This document shows, one piece after another, positions 34,879 through 42,782 of a stretch of 46,263 bases of DNA. Positions within the stretch are counted from its first letter, which is position 1, and every line of letters starts with the position of its first letter. The DNA comes from Clostridiales bacterium. GTDB lineage: Bacteria > Bacillota > Clostridia > Christensenellales > Aristaeellaceae. The stretch lies in the NCBI GenBank assembly GCA_012517815.1, contig JAAYUF010000070.1, positions 1-46,263 on the forward strand. The letters run 5' to 3'. The translations under genes and the position numbers were made by a program. The notes beneath the pieces are model-generated. The model worked only from the letters and a program-made list of their open reading frames with translations. It did not search any database and had not been told where the DNA came from.

Positions 34879-35754
34879 ATGAGCATTGTTGAGGTCAACC
34901 ACCTGAAGAAATACTACGGCAAATCCAGAGGCATCGAGGATGTTACCTTTTCCATCGAGGAGGGCGAAATCTTCGGCTTCATCGGCCCCAACGGCGCGGG
35001 CAAGTCCACCACCATCCGCACCCTGCTGGCGCTGATCCGCCCGACGGCGGGCAGCGCAACCATCTTCGGGCTGGACTGTATCCGCAACGCGCCGCAGATC
35101 GCCCGGCGCGTAGGTTACCTGCCCAGCGAGGTGTTCTATTACGACGGCATGCGCGTGCTGGAGCTGCTCAAGTATTCCGCCAGCTTTTACCGCAGGGATT
35201 GCGCCGCGCGCATCCGCGAGCTGGCCGACGCGCTGGACCTGGACCTGAAAAAGAAGATCGAGGACCTTTCCTTTGGCAACCGCAAGAAAGTGGGCATCGT
35301 GCAGGCGATCCTGCACGAGCCGGGCCTCATCATTCTGGACGAGCCGACCGCCGGGCTGGATCCGCTGATGCAGCAGCGCTTTTTCGAGCTGCTGAGGGCC
35401 GAGAACCGCAAAGGCGCAACGGTGCTGTTTTCCTCCCATGTGCTGAGCGAAGTGCGCAAGCTGTGCAACCGCGTGGCGATCATCAAGGAAGGGCGCATCG
35501 TCAACGTCGATACCATCAGCGCCCTGCAGGACAACGGCTACAAGAAAATCACGCTGGAAGCCAAAGGCGCGGTTTCGCAGGCGGAATACGCGCTGGAAGG
35601 CGTTACCAGCCTGACCGTTCAGGGCAATCTGGTTACGTTCCTCTATCAGGGCGGCGTGAACGCGCTGCTCCACATGCTCGCGGAGCGGGAGCTGATCAAC
35701 GTGACCATCGAGGAACCCGATCTGGAAGAAATCTTCCTGCACTACTACCGGTAA
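34879..35754 (+). CDS. ABC transporter ATP-binding protein (ABC-2 type)
   Basis: Cytoplasmic ATPase of 291 residues that powers the two membrane proteins encoded next. Walker A is GPNGAGKST (about residue 36), the Q-loop region is VGYLPSEVFYYDGM, the signature is LSFGNRKK (usually LSGGQ), Walker B is LIILDEPTAGLD, and the H-loop is FSSHVLSEVRKLC. The C-terminal 75 residues are the extension typical of the bacitracin/Nod-type exporter ATPases. The order ATPase, permease, permease indicates an exporter or a membrane-stress system; the substrate is unknown. AAGGAGG precedes the ATG. Confidence 0.93.
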   Translation: MSIVEVNHLKKYYGKSRGIEDVTFSIEEGEIFGFIGPNGAGKSTTIRTLLALIRPTAGSATIFGLDCIRNAPQIARRVGYLPSEVFYYDGMRVLELLKYSASFYRRDCAARIRELADALDLDLKKKIEDLSFGNRKKVGIVQAILHEPGLIILDEPTAGLDPLMQQRFFELLRAENRKGATVLFSSHVLSEVRKLCNRVAIIKEGRIVNVDTISALQDNGYKKITLEAKGAVSQAEYALEGVTSLTVQGNLVTFLYQGGVNALLHMLAERELINVTIEEPDLEEIFLHYYR

Positions 35755-35766
35755 GGGGGCGCAGAA

Positions 35767-36564
35767 ATGAGCATCTTCCTGCATGAACTGCGGTTTTACC
35801 GCAGGAATACGGCCATCTGGACCGCTTCGCTGTGCGCGGGTACGGCGCTGCTCTTTTCGATGTTTCCTGCCTTTGCCGGCAATACCCAGGCGCTTGAAGA
35901 CGTGCTGAGGAACTATCCCGACGTGGTGCAGAAAGCCTTCGGCCTGTCGCCGGAAACCATCGGGACGGTGCCGGGCTTCTATTCCTTCATTGTAACCTTC
36001 CTGATGCTCTGCGGCGCCGTACAGGCGATCTCGCTTGGGATTTCCGTACTTTCCAAGGAAATCGCAGGCAAAACCGCGGATTTTCTGCTGACCCGGCCGC
36101 TGACGCGCGGGCGCGTGCTCACGGCCAAGCTGCTGGCGGTGCTCTGCTGCGTGGCGGCGACCAGCGCCGTATCCATCGGCGCGACGTTCGCCATGGCCTT
36201 CTCGGTAAAGGACGCGGCATTCGATCTGGGCCCGTTTGTGCTGATGGCGCTGTCCTTCTTCTGGGTGCAGCTGATTTTTCTGGCGCTAGGCTTTCTGATC
36301 GGGGCGGCCGCGCCCAAAATCCGTTCGGTGCTGCCCATCTCGCTAAGCACGGTGTTCGGGCTGTTCATCGTGGGGATGGTGGCCGCGGCGCTGGACCAGA
36401 AGGATCTGTACTATCTGTCCCCGTTCAAGTATTTTGACACCGTCGGCATCCTGCAAACCTCCGCCTATCAGACGTCCTTCGTCGTTACAGCCGCCGCGGT
36501 CACGGCGCTGGCGGTGTGCGCCGGGTACGCGGTCTACGGCCGGCGCGATATCCAGGCCGCGTAA
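35767..36564 (+). CDS. ABC-2 type permease subunit 1
   Basis: A 265-residue membrane protein with about six helices (residues 17-37, 78-98, 120-145, 150-178, 190-215, 236-255). The amphipathic stretch LSKEIAGKTADFLLTRPLTRGRVLTAKLLAVL is the conserved coupling segment of ABC-2 permeases of the DUF3533/ABC2_membrane_5-like group. It starts 12 bp after the ATPase gene with GGGGGCGCAGAA upstream. It pairs with the next protein, which has the same EEL/TRP-type segment, to form a heterodimeric channel. Confidence 0.88.
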   Translation: MSIFLHELRFYRRNTAIWTASLCAGTALLFSMFPAFAGNTQALEDVLRNYPDVVQKAFGLSPETIGTVPGFYSFIVTFLMLCGAVQAISLGISVLSKEIAGKTADFLLTRPLTRGRVLTAKLLAVLCCVAATSAVSIGATFAMAFSVKDAAFDLGPFVLMALSFFWVQLIFLALGFLIGAAAPKIRSVLPISLSTVFGLFIVGMVAAALDQKDLYYLSPFKYFDTVGILQTSAYQTSFVVTAAAVTALAVCAGYAVYGRRDIQAA

Positions 36565-36577
36565 GGGGGGCGAAAGC

Positions 36578-37369
36578 ATGAACGTGTACCGCAAGGAATT
36601 CAGGGACCATTTCCGCTCGCTGCTGCTTTGGGGCCTTGGCATCCTGTTTTTCATCGCCGCATCCGCGGGCAAGTATTCCGCGATGGCCGGCGATCCGGCC
36701 GCGCTGGGCATTTTCACGCAGATGCCGCTGGGACTGCAGGCCGTCTTTGGCGTGGGGCGGCTGGATTTTACCAAAGCCGTCGGCTTTTACGGCGTGCTCT
36801 ACTCCTACCTGACCCTGATGGCCGCCATTCACGCCTCCATGCTTGGCGCCGTGATCCTCTCCAAGGAGGAGCGCGATAAAACGTCCGAGTTCCTCTACGT
36901 GAAGCCCCGTTCCCGCGAGAGCGTGCTGACGGCCAAGCTGCTGGCCGCGCTGACGATGGTGGCGCTGCTCAACCTGACCACCTGGGCCTGTTCGGCCGGC
37001 ATGGTGCGGGCCTTCGGGGAGCAGGCGGACGGCCTGATCTTGCGGCTGATGGCGGGACTGTTCCTGCTGCAGCTGCTGTTTCTGGCGTGCGGGCTGGCCG
37101 CCGCCGCCGTGTCCACACACCCCAGGGCCGCCACCGGGATCGCCGCGGGCGTGATGTTGAGCGCCTATATCCTTTCCGTGGCCATCGAGGTCAACGGCGG
37201 CATCGACTGGCTGAAAATCCTCACCCCGTTTGCCTATTTTGACGCCAAGCGGATCGTAGGCGGCGGGGAGCCGTTAAGCCTCCTGTACGTGCTGCTGTGC
37301 GTGGCGCTGACCGCGGGCCTCACGGGATGGGCCTACCTGCGCTTCCCGCGCAGGGACGTCCGGGTGTAG
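36578..37369 (+). CDS. ABC-2 type permease subunit 2
   Basis: A 263-residue membrane protein with about six helices, homologous to its neighbour. MNVYRKEFRDHFRSLLLWGLGILFF at the start and LSKEERDKTSEFLYVKPRSRESVLTAKLLAAL in the middle match the same coupling motif as in subunit 1. The start at 36578 has AAGGGGGG nine bases upstream, inside the usual range. It ends the ABC operon; no clear terminator follows. Substrate unknown. Confidence 0.88.
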   Translation: MNVYRKEFRDHFRSLLLWGLGILFFIAASAGKYSAMAGDPAALGIFTQMPLGLQAVFGVGRLDFTKAVGFYGVLYSYLTLMAAIHASMLGAVILSKEERDKTSEFLYVKPRSRESVLTAKLLAALTMVALLNLTTWACSAGMVRAFGEQADGLILRLMAGLFLLQLLFLACGLAAAAVSTHPRAATGIAAGVMLSAYILSVAIEVNGGIDWLKILTPFAYFDAKRIVGGGEPLSLLYVLLCVALTAGLTGWAYLRFPRRDVRV

Positions 37370-37437
37370 ACGGGCGAGTCCATCCATCCGTACGGAAGCC
37401 CGGCGCGGGAGGGGAACACGCCCCGCCCCACCCGCTG

Positions 37438-37451
37438 CGAAAGCGTTTACA
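37438..37451. promoter_or_regulatory. cre-like site
   Basis: CGAAAGCGTTTACA differs from the catabolite-responsive-element consensus TGNAANCGNWNNCA only in its first base. It lies 34 bp upstream of the -35 box of the next gene, a position used for CcpA activation, but single matches occur by chance. Confidence 0.3.
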
Positions 37452-37485
37452 TCGTTGCCATACGGCCGTCCCGGCACTGTTCGCC

Positions 37486-37514
37486 TTGACAACGGAGCAG
37501 GTTCGTGCTATAGT
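37486..37514 (+). promoter_or_regulatory. Promoter of the FGase-like/ATP-grasp cluster
   Basis: Perfect TTGACA (37486-37491), a 17-bp spacer and TATAGT (37509-37514). It probably serves the genes at 37598, 38406 and 39284. Confidence 0.85.
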
Positions 37515-37597
37515 CTGTAATCGTTGGTTTCGCTGTCGGACGCGCAACCGACGTTTTTGGAGCCGACGCTTGACGGACTTTCCGAGGAGGTACCCCT

Positions 37598-38263
37598 GTG
37601 ACCACCGAACAGCAGATCGACCGAGCCTTAGCGTACTTTACCGACGAAGACCACCCCCATAGCTTTGAACTGCTGGAAGGAACGGGCCATACGCTCATCA
37701 GCGCTCCCCATGCCGTGCTGCAGACCAGAAACGGCTCCGTCAAATGCGCGGAACGCTTCACGGGGATGCTCTGCCGCATGATTCACGACCGAATCCACGC
37801 CCCCGTGATTTACAAGACCCGCCACCTGCGCGACGACGCCAACCATGACCCGATCAGCGATTACCGCGACGCGCTCTGCCGCTACGTGAAGCAGCACGAT
37901 ATCCGCATTGTGCTGGACCTGCACCAGATGAAGCCCGAACGCAAGACGGACGTCTGCATCGGCACCGGACGCGGCCGCAACCTGATGGGCCGGCAGGACG
38001 TGGTGGAGCTGGCGACCGAGTGCTTCCGCAAATACGGCGTCCGGCATATCACGGTGGACGAACCCTTTGACGCAAGCGGCGCCTGTACCGTATGCGCGAC
38101 GACGGCTTCCCGTTGCTGCGTGCCGGCTTTGCAGATCGAGATCAACACCCGGCTGCTGATGAGCGGCTACGAAGACTATTGCTTCATCCGCGTGATGGAC
38201 GCCCTGTGCGAACTGACCACGCGCCTCAACAGCAGCCGTAACCCGATGGAAATCGCGCTGTAA
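37598..38263 (+). CDS. N-formylglutamate amidohydrolase-like protein
   Basis: A 221-residue cytoplasmic protein resembling the FGase family of zinc amidohydrolases, which release formate or an acyl group from glutamate derivatives. Candidate zinc ligands are His in LISAPHAVLQTRNG and His in IVLDLHQMKPERKTD, with the first followed by the usual basic residues; VPALQIEINTRLL near the end matches the conserved glutamate-containing strand. It is shorter than the classical 265-residue HutG, as are many clostridial relatives. The start is GTG with GAGGAGG eight bases upstream. It is followed by two ATP-grasp ligases. Family call moderate, substrate unknown. Confidence 0.62.
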   Translation: MTTEQQIDRALAYFTDEDHPHSFELLEGTGHTLISAPHAVLQTRNGSVKCAERFTGMLCRMIHDRIHAPVIYKTRHLRDDANHDPISDYRDALCRYVKQHDIRIVLDLHQMKPERKTDVCIGTGRGRNLMGRQDVVELATECFRKYGVRHITVDEPFDASGACTVCATTASRCCVPALQIEINTRLLMSGYEDYCFIRVMDALCELTTRLNSSRNPMEIAL

Positions 38264-38405
38264 GGCGAACGAAGGGCGCAGCCGCCCGAAAACCGCGCGG
38301 CCAAGCCGGGCGGTTCGCCCAGCGTTCGACCTCCTTCGCCCGTCGTCTGCGACAGATGCCTACCTCCAACGAGCCGGGCGCGATCCCGCGAAGGGAGCGG
38401 ACGGA

Positions 38406-39287
38406 ATGCCACACGGTCTGCTGGTGGTCAACGCCTTCCTGCGAACCACAAAATTCGACGAACTCTACCAAATATTGCTCTGTTCCGCGCGTGAGTGCGG
38501 GATGGAGCTTTCCGTTCATACCAACGCGGAACTGTCCGCCGTGGTGGACGGCGATGCCTTTGACGCCGCCGCGTACGATTTTGTGCTGTTCTGGGACAAG
38601 GACGTGGCGCTGGCCACCCAGCTGGAACAGCGGGGCCTGCCGGTTTTCAACAGTGCCGAGAGCATCCTGCGCTGCGACGACAAGGCGCTGACCTACCTCA
38701 CCCTGAAGCGCGCGGGCTTGCCCATGCCGCGCACCATCCTGGCGCCCAAAACCTTCGCGGCGGTGGGCTATCCCCATACGGCGTTTGTGGACGCCGCGGC
38801 GGATGCGCTGGGCTTTCCGCTGGTGCTCAAGGAATGCTTCGGCTCGTTCGGGCAGCAGGTGTACCTGTTTGACGAACGGGAAGCCCTGCGGGCGAAGGTC
38901 GTCGCGCTGGCGGGAACGCCGCTTCTGTTTCAGGCGCTGGTGCGCGAAAGCTGGGGCAGGGACATCCGTGTGAACGTGGTTGGGGATCGCGTGGTGGCCA
39001 GCATCCTGCGCCACAGCCGCAACGGGGATTTCCGCAGCAACCTGACGCTGGGCGGCGATATGGAAAGCTATACGCCCAGCCCGGCGGAGGCGGCGCTGGC
39101 CCTGCGCGCCGTGCGTGAACTGGGGCTGACCTTCGCGGGCGTGGACGTGCTGTTCGGCCGGGACGGCCCGCTGATCTGCGAGGTCAACAGCAACGCGCAT
39201 TTCAAGACCACGCTGGCCTGCACGGGCGTGAACATGGCGACGGAACTGCTCAGGGAAATCAAGCGCCGTCTGGAGGCGAGCCGATGA
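38406..39287 (+). CDS. RimK-like ATP-grasp ligase 1
   Basis: A 293-residue enzyme of the ATP-grasp fold, which joins a carboxylate (as acyl phosphate) to an amine, often adding amino acids to a peptide or protein end. The pre-ATP-grasp domain fills residues 1-95. The ATP-binding part shows KALTYLTLKRAGLPMPRT, FPLVLKECFGSFGQQVYLF (Gly-rich loop), LFQALVRESWGRDIRVNVVGDRVV and the metal-binding end FAGVDVLFGRDGPLICEVNSNAHFK, with the D/E/N set intact. AAGGGAG lies before the ATG. It overlaps the next ligase by four bases. Closest general type is RimK/LysX; the acceptor is unknown. Confidence 0.85.
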   Translation: MPHGLLVVNAFLRTTKFDELYQILLCSARECGMELSVHTNAELSAVVDGDAFDAAAYDFVLFWDKDVALATQLEQRGLPVFNSAESILRCDDKALTYLTLKRAGLPMPRTILAPKTFAAVGYPHTAFVDAAADALGFPLVLKECFGSFGQQVYLFDEREALRAKVVALAGTPLLFQALVRESWGRDIRVNVVGDRVVASILRHSRNGDFRSNLTLGGDMESYTPSPAEAALALRAVRELGLTFAGVDVLFGRDGPLICEVNSNAHFKTTLACTGVNMATELLREIKRRLEASR

Positions 39288-40141
39288 AAACGGGATGGCT
39301 GCTGTACGACGAGGGCGACCTGGCCAAGAACCGCGATTTTGCGGCCTATTTTGAGCGCGAAGGCGAGAAGCGCGGCCTGACGATCGAAACCGTGCGCACG
39401 TCGCAGCTTGCCATGGGCGTGCGCGCAAACGGCGCGCTCTGGCTGCGCAGGGACGGCCGCGAAACCCTGCCGAACTTTGCGGTGTCGCGCCAGCGGGACG
39501 CGCTGGTGAGCGCTCAGCTGGAGGGGCTGGGCGTGCCGGTCTTCAACGGCTCGCGCGTTTGCGCGATCTGCAACGATAAGCGCGTTACCCACCAGTTTCT
39601 GGCCGGGCTGCCGATGATGGAAACGACCTTCGTGAGCCACCGGTACGCCGTAGCCCCGGGGGAGGACGCCTACCCCCTGGTGGTGAAGCCCGCCTGTGGT
39701 CACGGCGGGCAGGGGGTGCGCCGGGTCGCCAACGAATACGAATGGCGCGACGCGGTGGACGATATCCTGCCGCAGGATATCCTTCAGCAGAAAATCGCGG
39801 ACGGCGGCGGGCGCGACCTGCGGCTGTACGTGCTCTTTGGGCAGATCGTCGCGGCGGTGCTTCGTACCGCCCGCGAGGGGATCGTCAGCAATTTCAAGCG
39901 CGGGGGAGCGGTTGCCGCGCACGCCCCCACGCCGGAGGAGCGGCGGCTGGCCGAGCTTGTGGTCGCGCGGTTTGAAGCCGCCGGTGCGCCGCTTTGCTTC
40001 GCCGGGGTCGATCTGCTCTGCCATGGAGGCGCGCCGGTGATCGGCGAGGTGGAGGATGTGGTCGGCAGCCGGATGCTCTACCAGGTCAGCGATCTGGACA
40101 TCGTCGGCCTGTATCTGGATCGGCTGCGCGAGCGGGTGTAG
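39284..40141 (+). CDS. RimK-like ATP-grasp ligase 2
   Basis: A 285-residue ATP-grasp protein translated in coupling with ligase 1 (ATGA overlap). It has a pre-ATP-grasp domain (MKTGWLLYDEGDLAKN...), NDKRVTHQFLAGLPMMETTFV, the glycine loop YPLVVKPACGHGGQGVRRV, LQQKIADGGGRDLRLYVLFGQIV and the end FAGVDLLCHGGAPVIGEVEDVVG. Where ligase 1 has EVNSN, this one has EVEDV, so the usual metal-binding Asn is replaced by Glu or Asp. The two ligases are clearly related but diverged, suggesting two consecutive couplings or a heteromeric enzyme. A 358-bp spacer follows. Confidence 0.83.
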   Translation: MKTGWLLYDEGDLAKNRDFAAYFEREGEKRGLTIETVRTSQLAMGVRANGALWLRRDGRETLPNFAVSRQRDALVSAQLEGLGVPVFNGSRVCAICNDKRVTHQFLAGLPMMETTFVSHRYAVAPGEDAYPLVVKPACGHGGQGVRRVANEYEWRDAVDDILPQDILQQKIADGGGRDLRLYVLFGQIVAAVLRTAREGIVSNFKRGGAVAAHAPTPEERRLAELVVARFEAAGAPLCFAGVDLLCHGGAPVIGEVEDVVGSRMLYQVSDLDIVGLYLDRLRERV

Positions 40142-40423
40142 CGTTCGGCGTTTCCGTCGGCGCGGCGGACGGCGTAGCGGCGGCCGGATCACCGCGGGAA
40201 GACCATGCAGCGCATGGCGAAATGGGTTGAGCCTGCACGATCCCGCCCCATGACTGCCGGCCCGGCCGCCAGCCGGCGGGAAATCAACGCGGGATAAACG
40301 CTTCGTCGCAGGCTCCGCCGCCAACCGACAGGGAATCATCGCTGGGCAACCGCTTCGCCGCCGGCCCGGCGCTGCCCGCGCCGTGCGCAGCCGGGCTGTT
40401 GATCGGGAGGGCGAGCTGTTGAC

Positions 40424-40452
40424 ATGACAAACGCCGCCTTTTATGCTATACT
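40424..40452 (+). promoter_or_regulatory. Promoter of the aminotransferase gene
   Basis: ATGACA (40424-40429), a 17-bp spacer and TATACT (40447-40452), extended by TGC. A TTGACA at 40419 is too far away for normal spacing. The spacer 40142-40423 shows no gene. Confidence 0.7.
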
Positions 40453-40499
40453 CAAACCCAGAGGCGCGGCGGAAGCGCCAGCGAAACGGAGGAGACGTC

Positions 40500-41627
40500 A
40501 TGATCCCATTCAACGTCCCGCCTTATCTCGGCGGGGAGGACGCGCATGTTCTGGACGCGATCCACGGCCATAAAATCTGCGGCGACGGCCCTTTCACCAA
40601 GCGCTGCCACGCGGCGCTGGAGGCCATGACCGGCGCGCACAAGGCCCTGCTGACCACGTCTGGCAGCAGTGCGCTGGAACTGGCCGCCATCCTGTGCGAT
40701 GTGGGGCCGGGCGACGAGGTCGTCATGCCCTCGTTCACGTTTTCCAGCACCGCCAACGCCTTTGCGCTGCGCGGCGCAACCGTAGTTTTTGCGGATATCG
40801 ACCCCGCGACCATGAACCTGGACCCCGCCTGTGTGCGCGAGGCGATCACCCCGCGCACCCGGGTGATCGTCCCGGTGCATTACGCGGGCGTTTGCTGCGA
40901 TATGGACGCCATCGGCGCGCTGGCCCGCGAGCACGGTCTGCTGGTGGTGGAGGACGCCGCGCAGGCGGTGGACGCCGAGCGCGACGGCAAAGCCGCCGGT
41001 ACGTTTGGCGACATCGGCTGCTTCAGCTTCCATGAGACGAAGAATTTCAGCATGGGCGAGGGCGGCGCGCTGCTGCTCAACGATCCGCGCCTTGTGGAGC
41101 GGGCGGAAATCGTGCGCGAAAAGGGCACCGACCGCAGCCGATTCTATCGCGGGCAGGTGGATAAATACACCTGGGTGGATATCGGGTCCTCCATTCTGCC
41201 CAGCGAAATCAACGCCGCGTACCTGCTGCCCCAGCTGGAAAACCACGGGCGGATCACAGACTGGCGCATGGCGCGCTGGAACCAGTACGACGAAGGCTTC
41301 GCGGACCTGAAAACGGCCGGCAGGCTGGAGCTGCCCGTTATATCGGAGGGCTGCCGGCACAACGCGCACATGTATTACATCAAGTGCGCCGATCTGGCGG
41401 AGCGCACCGCCCTGACGGCTTTCCTCAAGGAGCGTGGGATCGTGGCGGTGTTCCACTACATCCCGCTGCACTCGGCGGCGGCCGGCCTTCGCTACGGGCG
41501 TTTCAGCGGCGAGGATCGCTACACCACGCGGGAAAGCGAGCGCCTGCTGCGGCTGCCGATGTATTACGGCCTCACGCAAGAGGATACCGCGACGGTGATC
41601 GACCAGGTGCACGCGTTTTACGACTGA
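40500..41627 (+). CDS. DegT/DnrJ/EryC1 aminotransferase, WecE-like
   Basis: PLP-dependent sugar aminotransferase of 375 residues. It matches E. coli WecE (dTDP-4-dehydro-6-deoxyglucose transaminase) along its whole length by eye: start MIPFNVPPYLGGED, then KICGDGPFTKRC, GDEVVMPSFTFSSTANAFALRG, VIVPVHYAGVCCDMD, FSFHETKNFSMGEGGAL with the PLP Lys181, REKGTDRSRFYRGQVDKYTW, and AVFHYIPLHSAAAG. Such enzymes place an amino group at C4 of a nucleotide sugar for cell-surface glycans. No other dTDP-sugar gene is present here. Start at 40500 has GGAGGAG upstream. It has its own promoter but follows the ATP-grasp pair directly. Confidence 0.92.
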   Translation: MIPFNVPPYLGGEDAHVLDAIHGHKICGDGPFTKRCHAALEAMTGAHKALLTTSGSSALELAAILCDVGPGDEVVMPSFTFSSTANAFALRGATVVFADIDPATMNLDPACVREAITPRTRVIVPVHYAGVCCDMDAIGALAREHGLLVVEDAAQAVDAERDGKAAGTFGDIGCFSFHETKNFSMGEGGALLLNDPRLVERAEIVREKGTDRSRFYRGQVDKYTWVDIGSSILPSEINAAYLLPQLENHGRITDWRMARWNQYDEGFADLKTAGRLELPVISEGCRHNAHMYYIKCADLAERTALTAFLKERGIVAVFHYIPLHSAAAGLRYGRFSGEDRYTTRESERLLRLPMYYGLTQEDTATVIDQVHAFYD

Positions 41628-41822
41628 CAGGAGGCTTGGCCCCGCGCTTGGCGCGGAGCCATGGCAAAGGAAACCCAGACGGACGGGGAATCGGCGGCGC
41701 CGACAGGCATTCGTTGCCCTCGGCCCGGCCGGACGCCGATTGGACCCGGCGCAGACAGTGCGATGAACCCCCTGACCGACCTGCAAGGTGCAATGGGACG
41801 ACGTGAACAGGAGGGAACCCGT

Positions 41823-42389
41823 ATGAAAATCAAGGCGTTTGGCTGGAATGTGACCGGTTGGTCGATGATTGCCTTCTACCTGGTCTGCGGCCTGCTGCTG
41901 CTGCTATGGCCCGATCTGGCGCTGACGGTCGCCAACTACGCGCTGGCGGCGATCCTGTGCATCGTCGGGATCGCGGGGATCATCGGCTACCTGCGCAGCG
42001 AAGCCGTCGAAGGGATGCTCGGCTACGGCCTGACCAAAGGGCTGATCCTGACGCTGCTGGGCCTGCTGCTGTTGATCCAAAGCGATACGCTGAAAATGCT
42101 GCTGCCAAGGCTCTGGGGGCTGGCGATGATCGCCGGCGGCCTGGGCAAGTTCCAGATGGCGTTCGATTTGAAGCGCATCGGGCAGGAGCGCTGGTGGCTG
42201 CTGCTGCTGGGCGCGCTGGTGTCGCTCGCGCTGGGGCTGATCTCGCTATTGAACCCCGCGCTGCTGGCGATCGCCGCCTTGCAGTTCGCCGGCATCGCGC
42301 TGCTCACGGAAGCGGTGCTGGATACGGCCTCGCTCCTGTGGCTGCACAAAACCGTCAAGCAGCTCAAGGTGGAATGGCACGCCAAGTAA
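41823..42389 (+). CDS. HdeD/DUF308 family membrane protein
   Basis: A 188-residue protein with six predicted helices in three pairs (residues 12-32, 37-56, 69-86, 91-108, 121-141, 144-166), the pattern of the HdeD family. Typical pieces are LVCGLLLLLWPDLALTVANYALAAILCIVGIAGIIGY and LGLISLLNPALLAIAALQFAGIALLTEAV by type. In E. coli HdeD is linked to acid resistance; most relatives are uncharacterised. ATG 41823 has AGGAGGG upstream. The 195 bp before it hold no gene, and it may be read from the aminotransferase promoter. Confidence 0.85.
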   Translation: MKIKAFGWNVTGWSMIAFYLVCGLLLLLWPDLALTVANYALAAILCIVGIAGIIGYLRSEAVEGMLGYGLTKGLILTLLGLLLLIQSDTLKMLLPRLWGLAMIAGGLGKFQMAFDLKRIGQERWWLLLLGALVSLALGLISLLNPALLAIAALQFAGIALLTEAVLDTASLLWLHKTVKQLKVEWHAK

Positions 42390-42426
42390 CAGGGCAGACG
42401 GCCGGGCAAGTATCATTCACATAGCC

Positions 42427-42613
42427 ATAGGGGAGAGAGCCGCCCAAGCTCCCTCCCCTATTCACAGGGCAAACGGCAGAAATTGTTTTTCGCATGGTCT
42501 ATGGGAAGAGCGCTGCCCAAGCTCCCTCCCCAATTCACAGGGCAAACGGCAGGAACGGCATTTCGCATAATCCAAGGGGAGAGAGCCGCATGCGCTCCCT
42601 CCCCTCGGATTAT
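42427..42613. repeat. Tandem hairpin repeat units
   Basis: A 73-bp period with a 38-bp conserved block (GCCCAAGCTCCCTCCCC...CAGGGCAAACGGCAG) at 42442-42479 and 42515-42552, one mismatch apart. Three hairpins of the type GGGGAGAGAGC / GCTCCCTCCCC lie at 42427-42461, about 42500-42535 (degenerate) and 42567-42613; the outer ones carry extra pairs (ATA/TAT and ATAATCC/GGATTAT). It lies between convergent genes. No gene is present in 42390-42782. Confidence 0.85.
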
Positions 42614-42782
42614 GATCGACAACCGGCGCGGGTGGGATCGCGCCGGGGCAAGCCGGCGCGTGTCGGCGCGTGAGGCATACGGGTTGCCGCCCCGCGCCAG
42701 CGGGCGCGGGGGCGGATCGCGGAGGGTCACCCGACACCCGCGGCCAGATGCCGGGAGGGAAGGCCGTTTGCTTCCGGCATGG

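Noticed and set aside
42442-42552. CRISPR-like pattern: two 38-bp repeats with a 35-bp spacer
   Set aside because: The intervening sequence is itself similar to the sequence after the second copy, the repeats form hairpins of a different type, there are only two copies and no cas gene is present. It is a tandem duplication.
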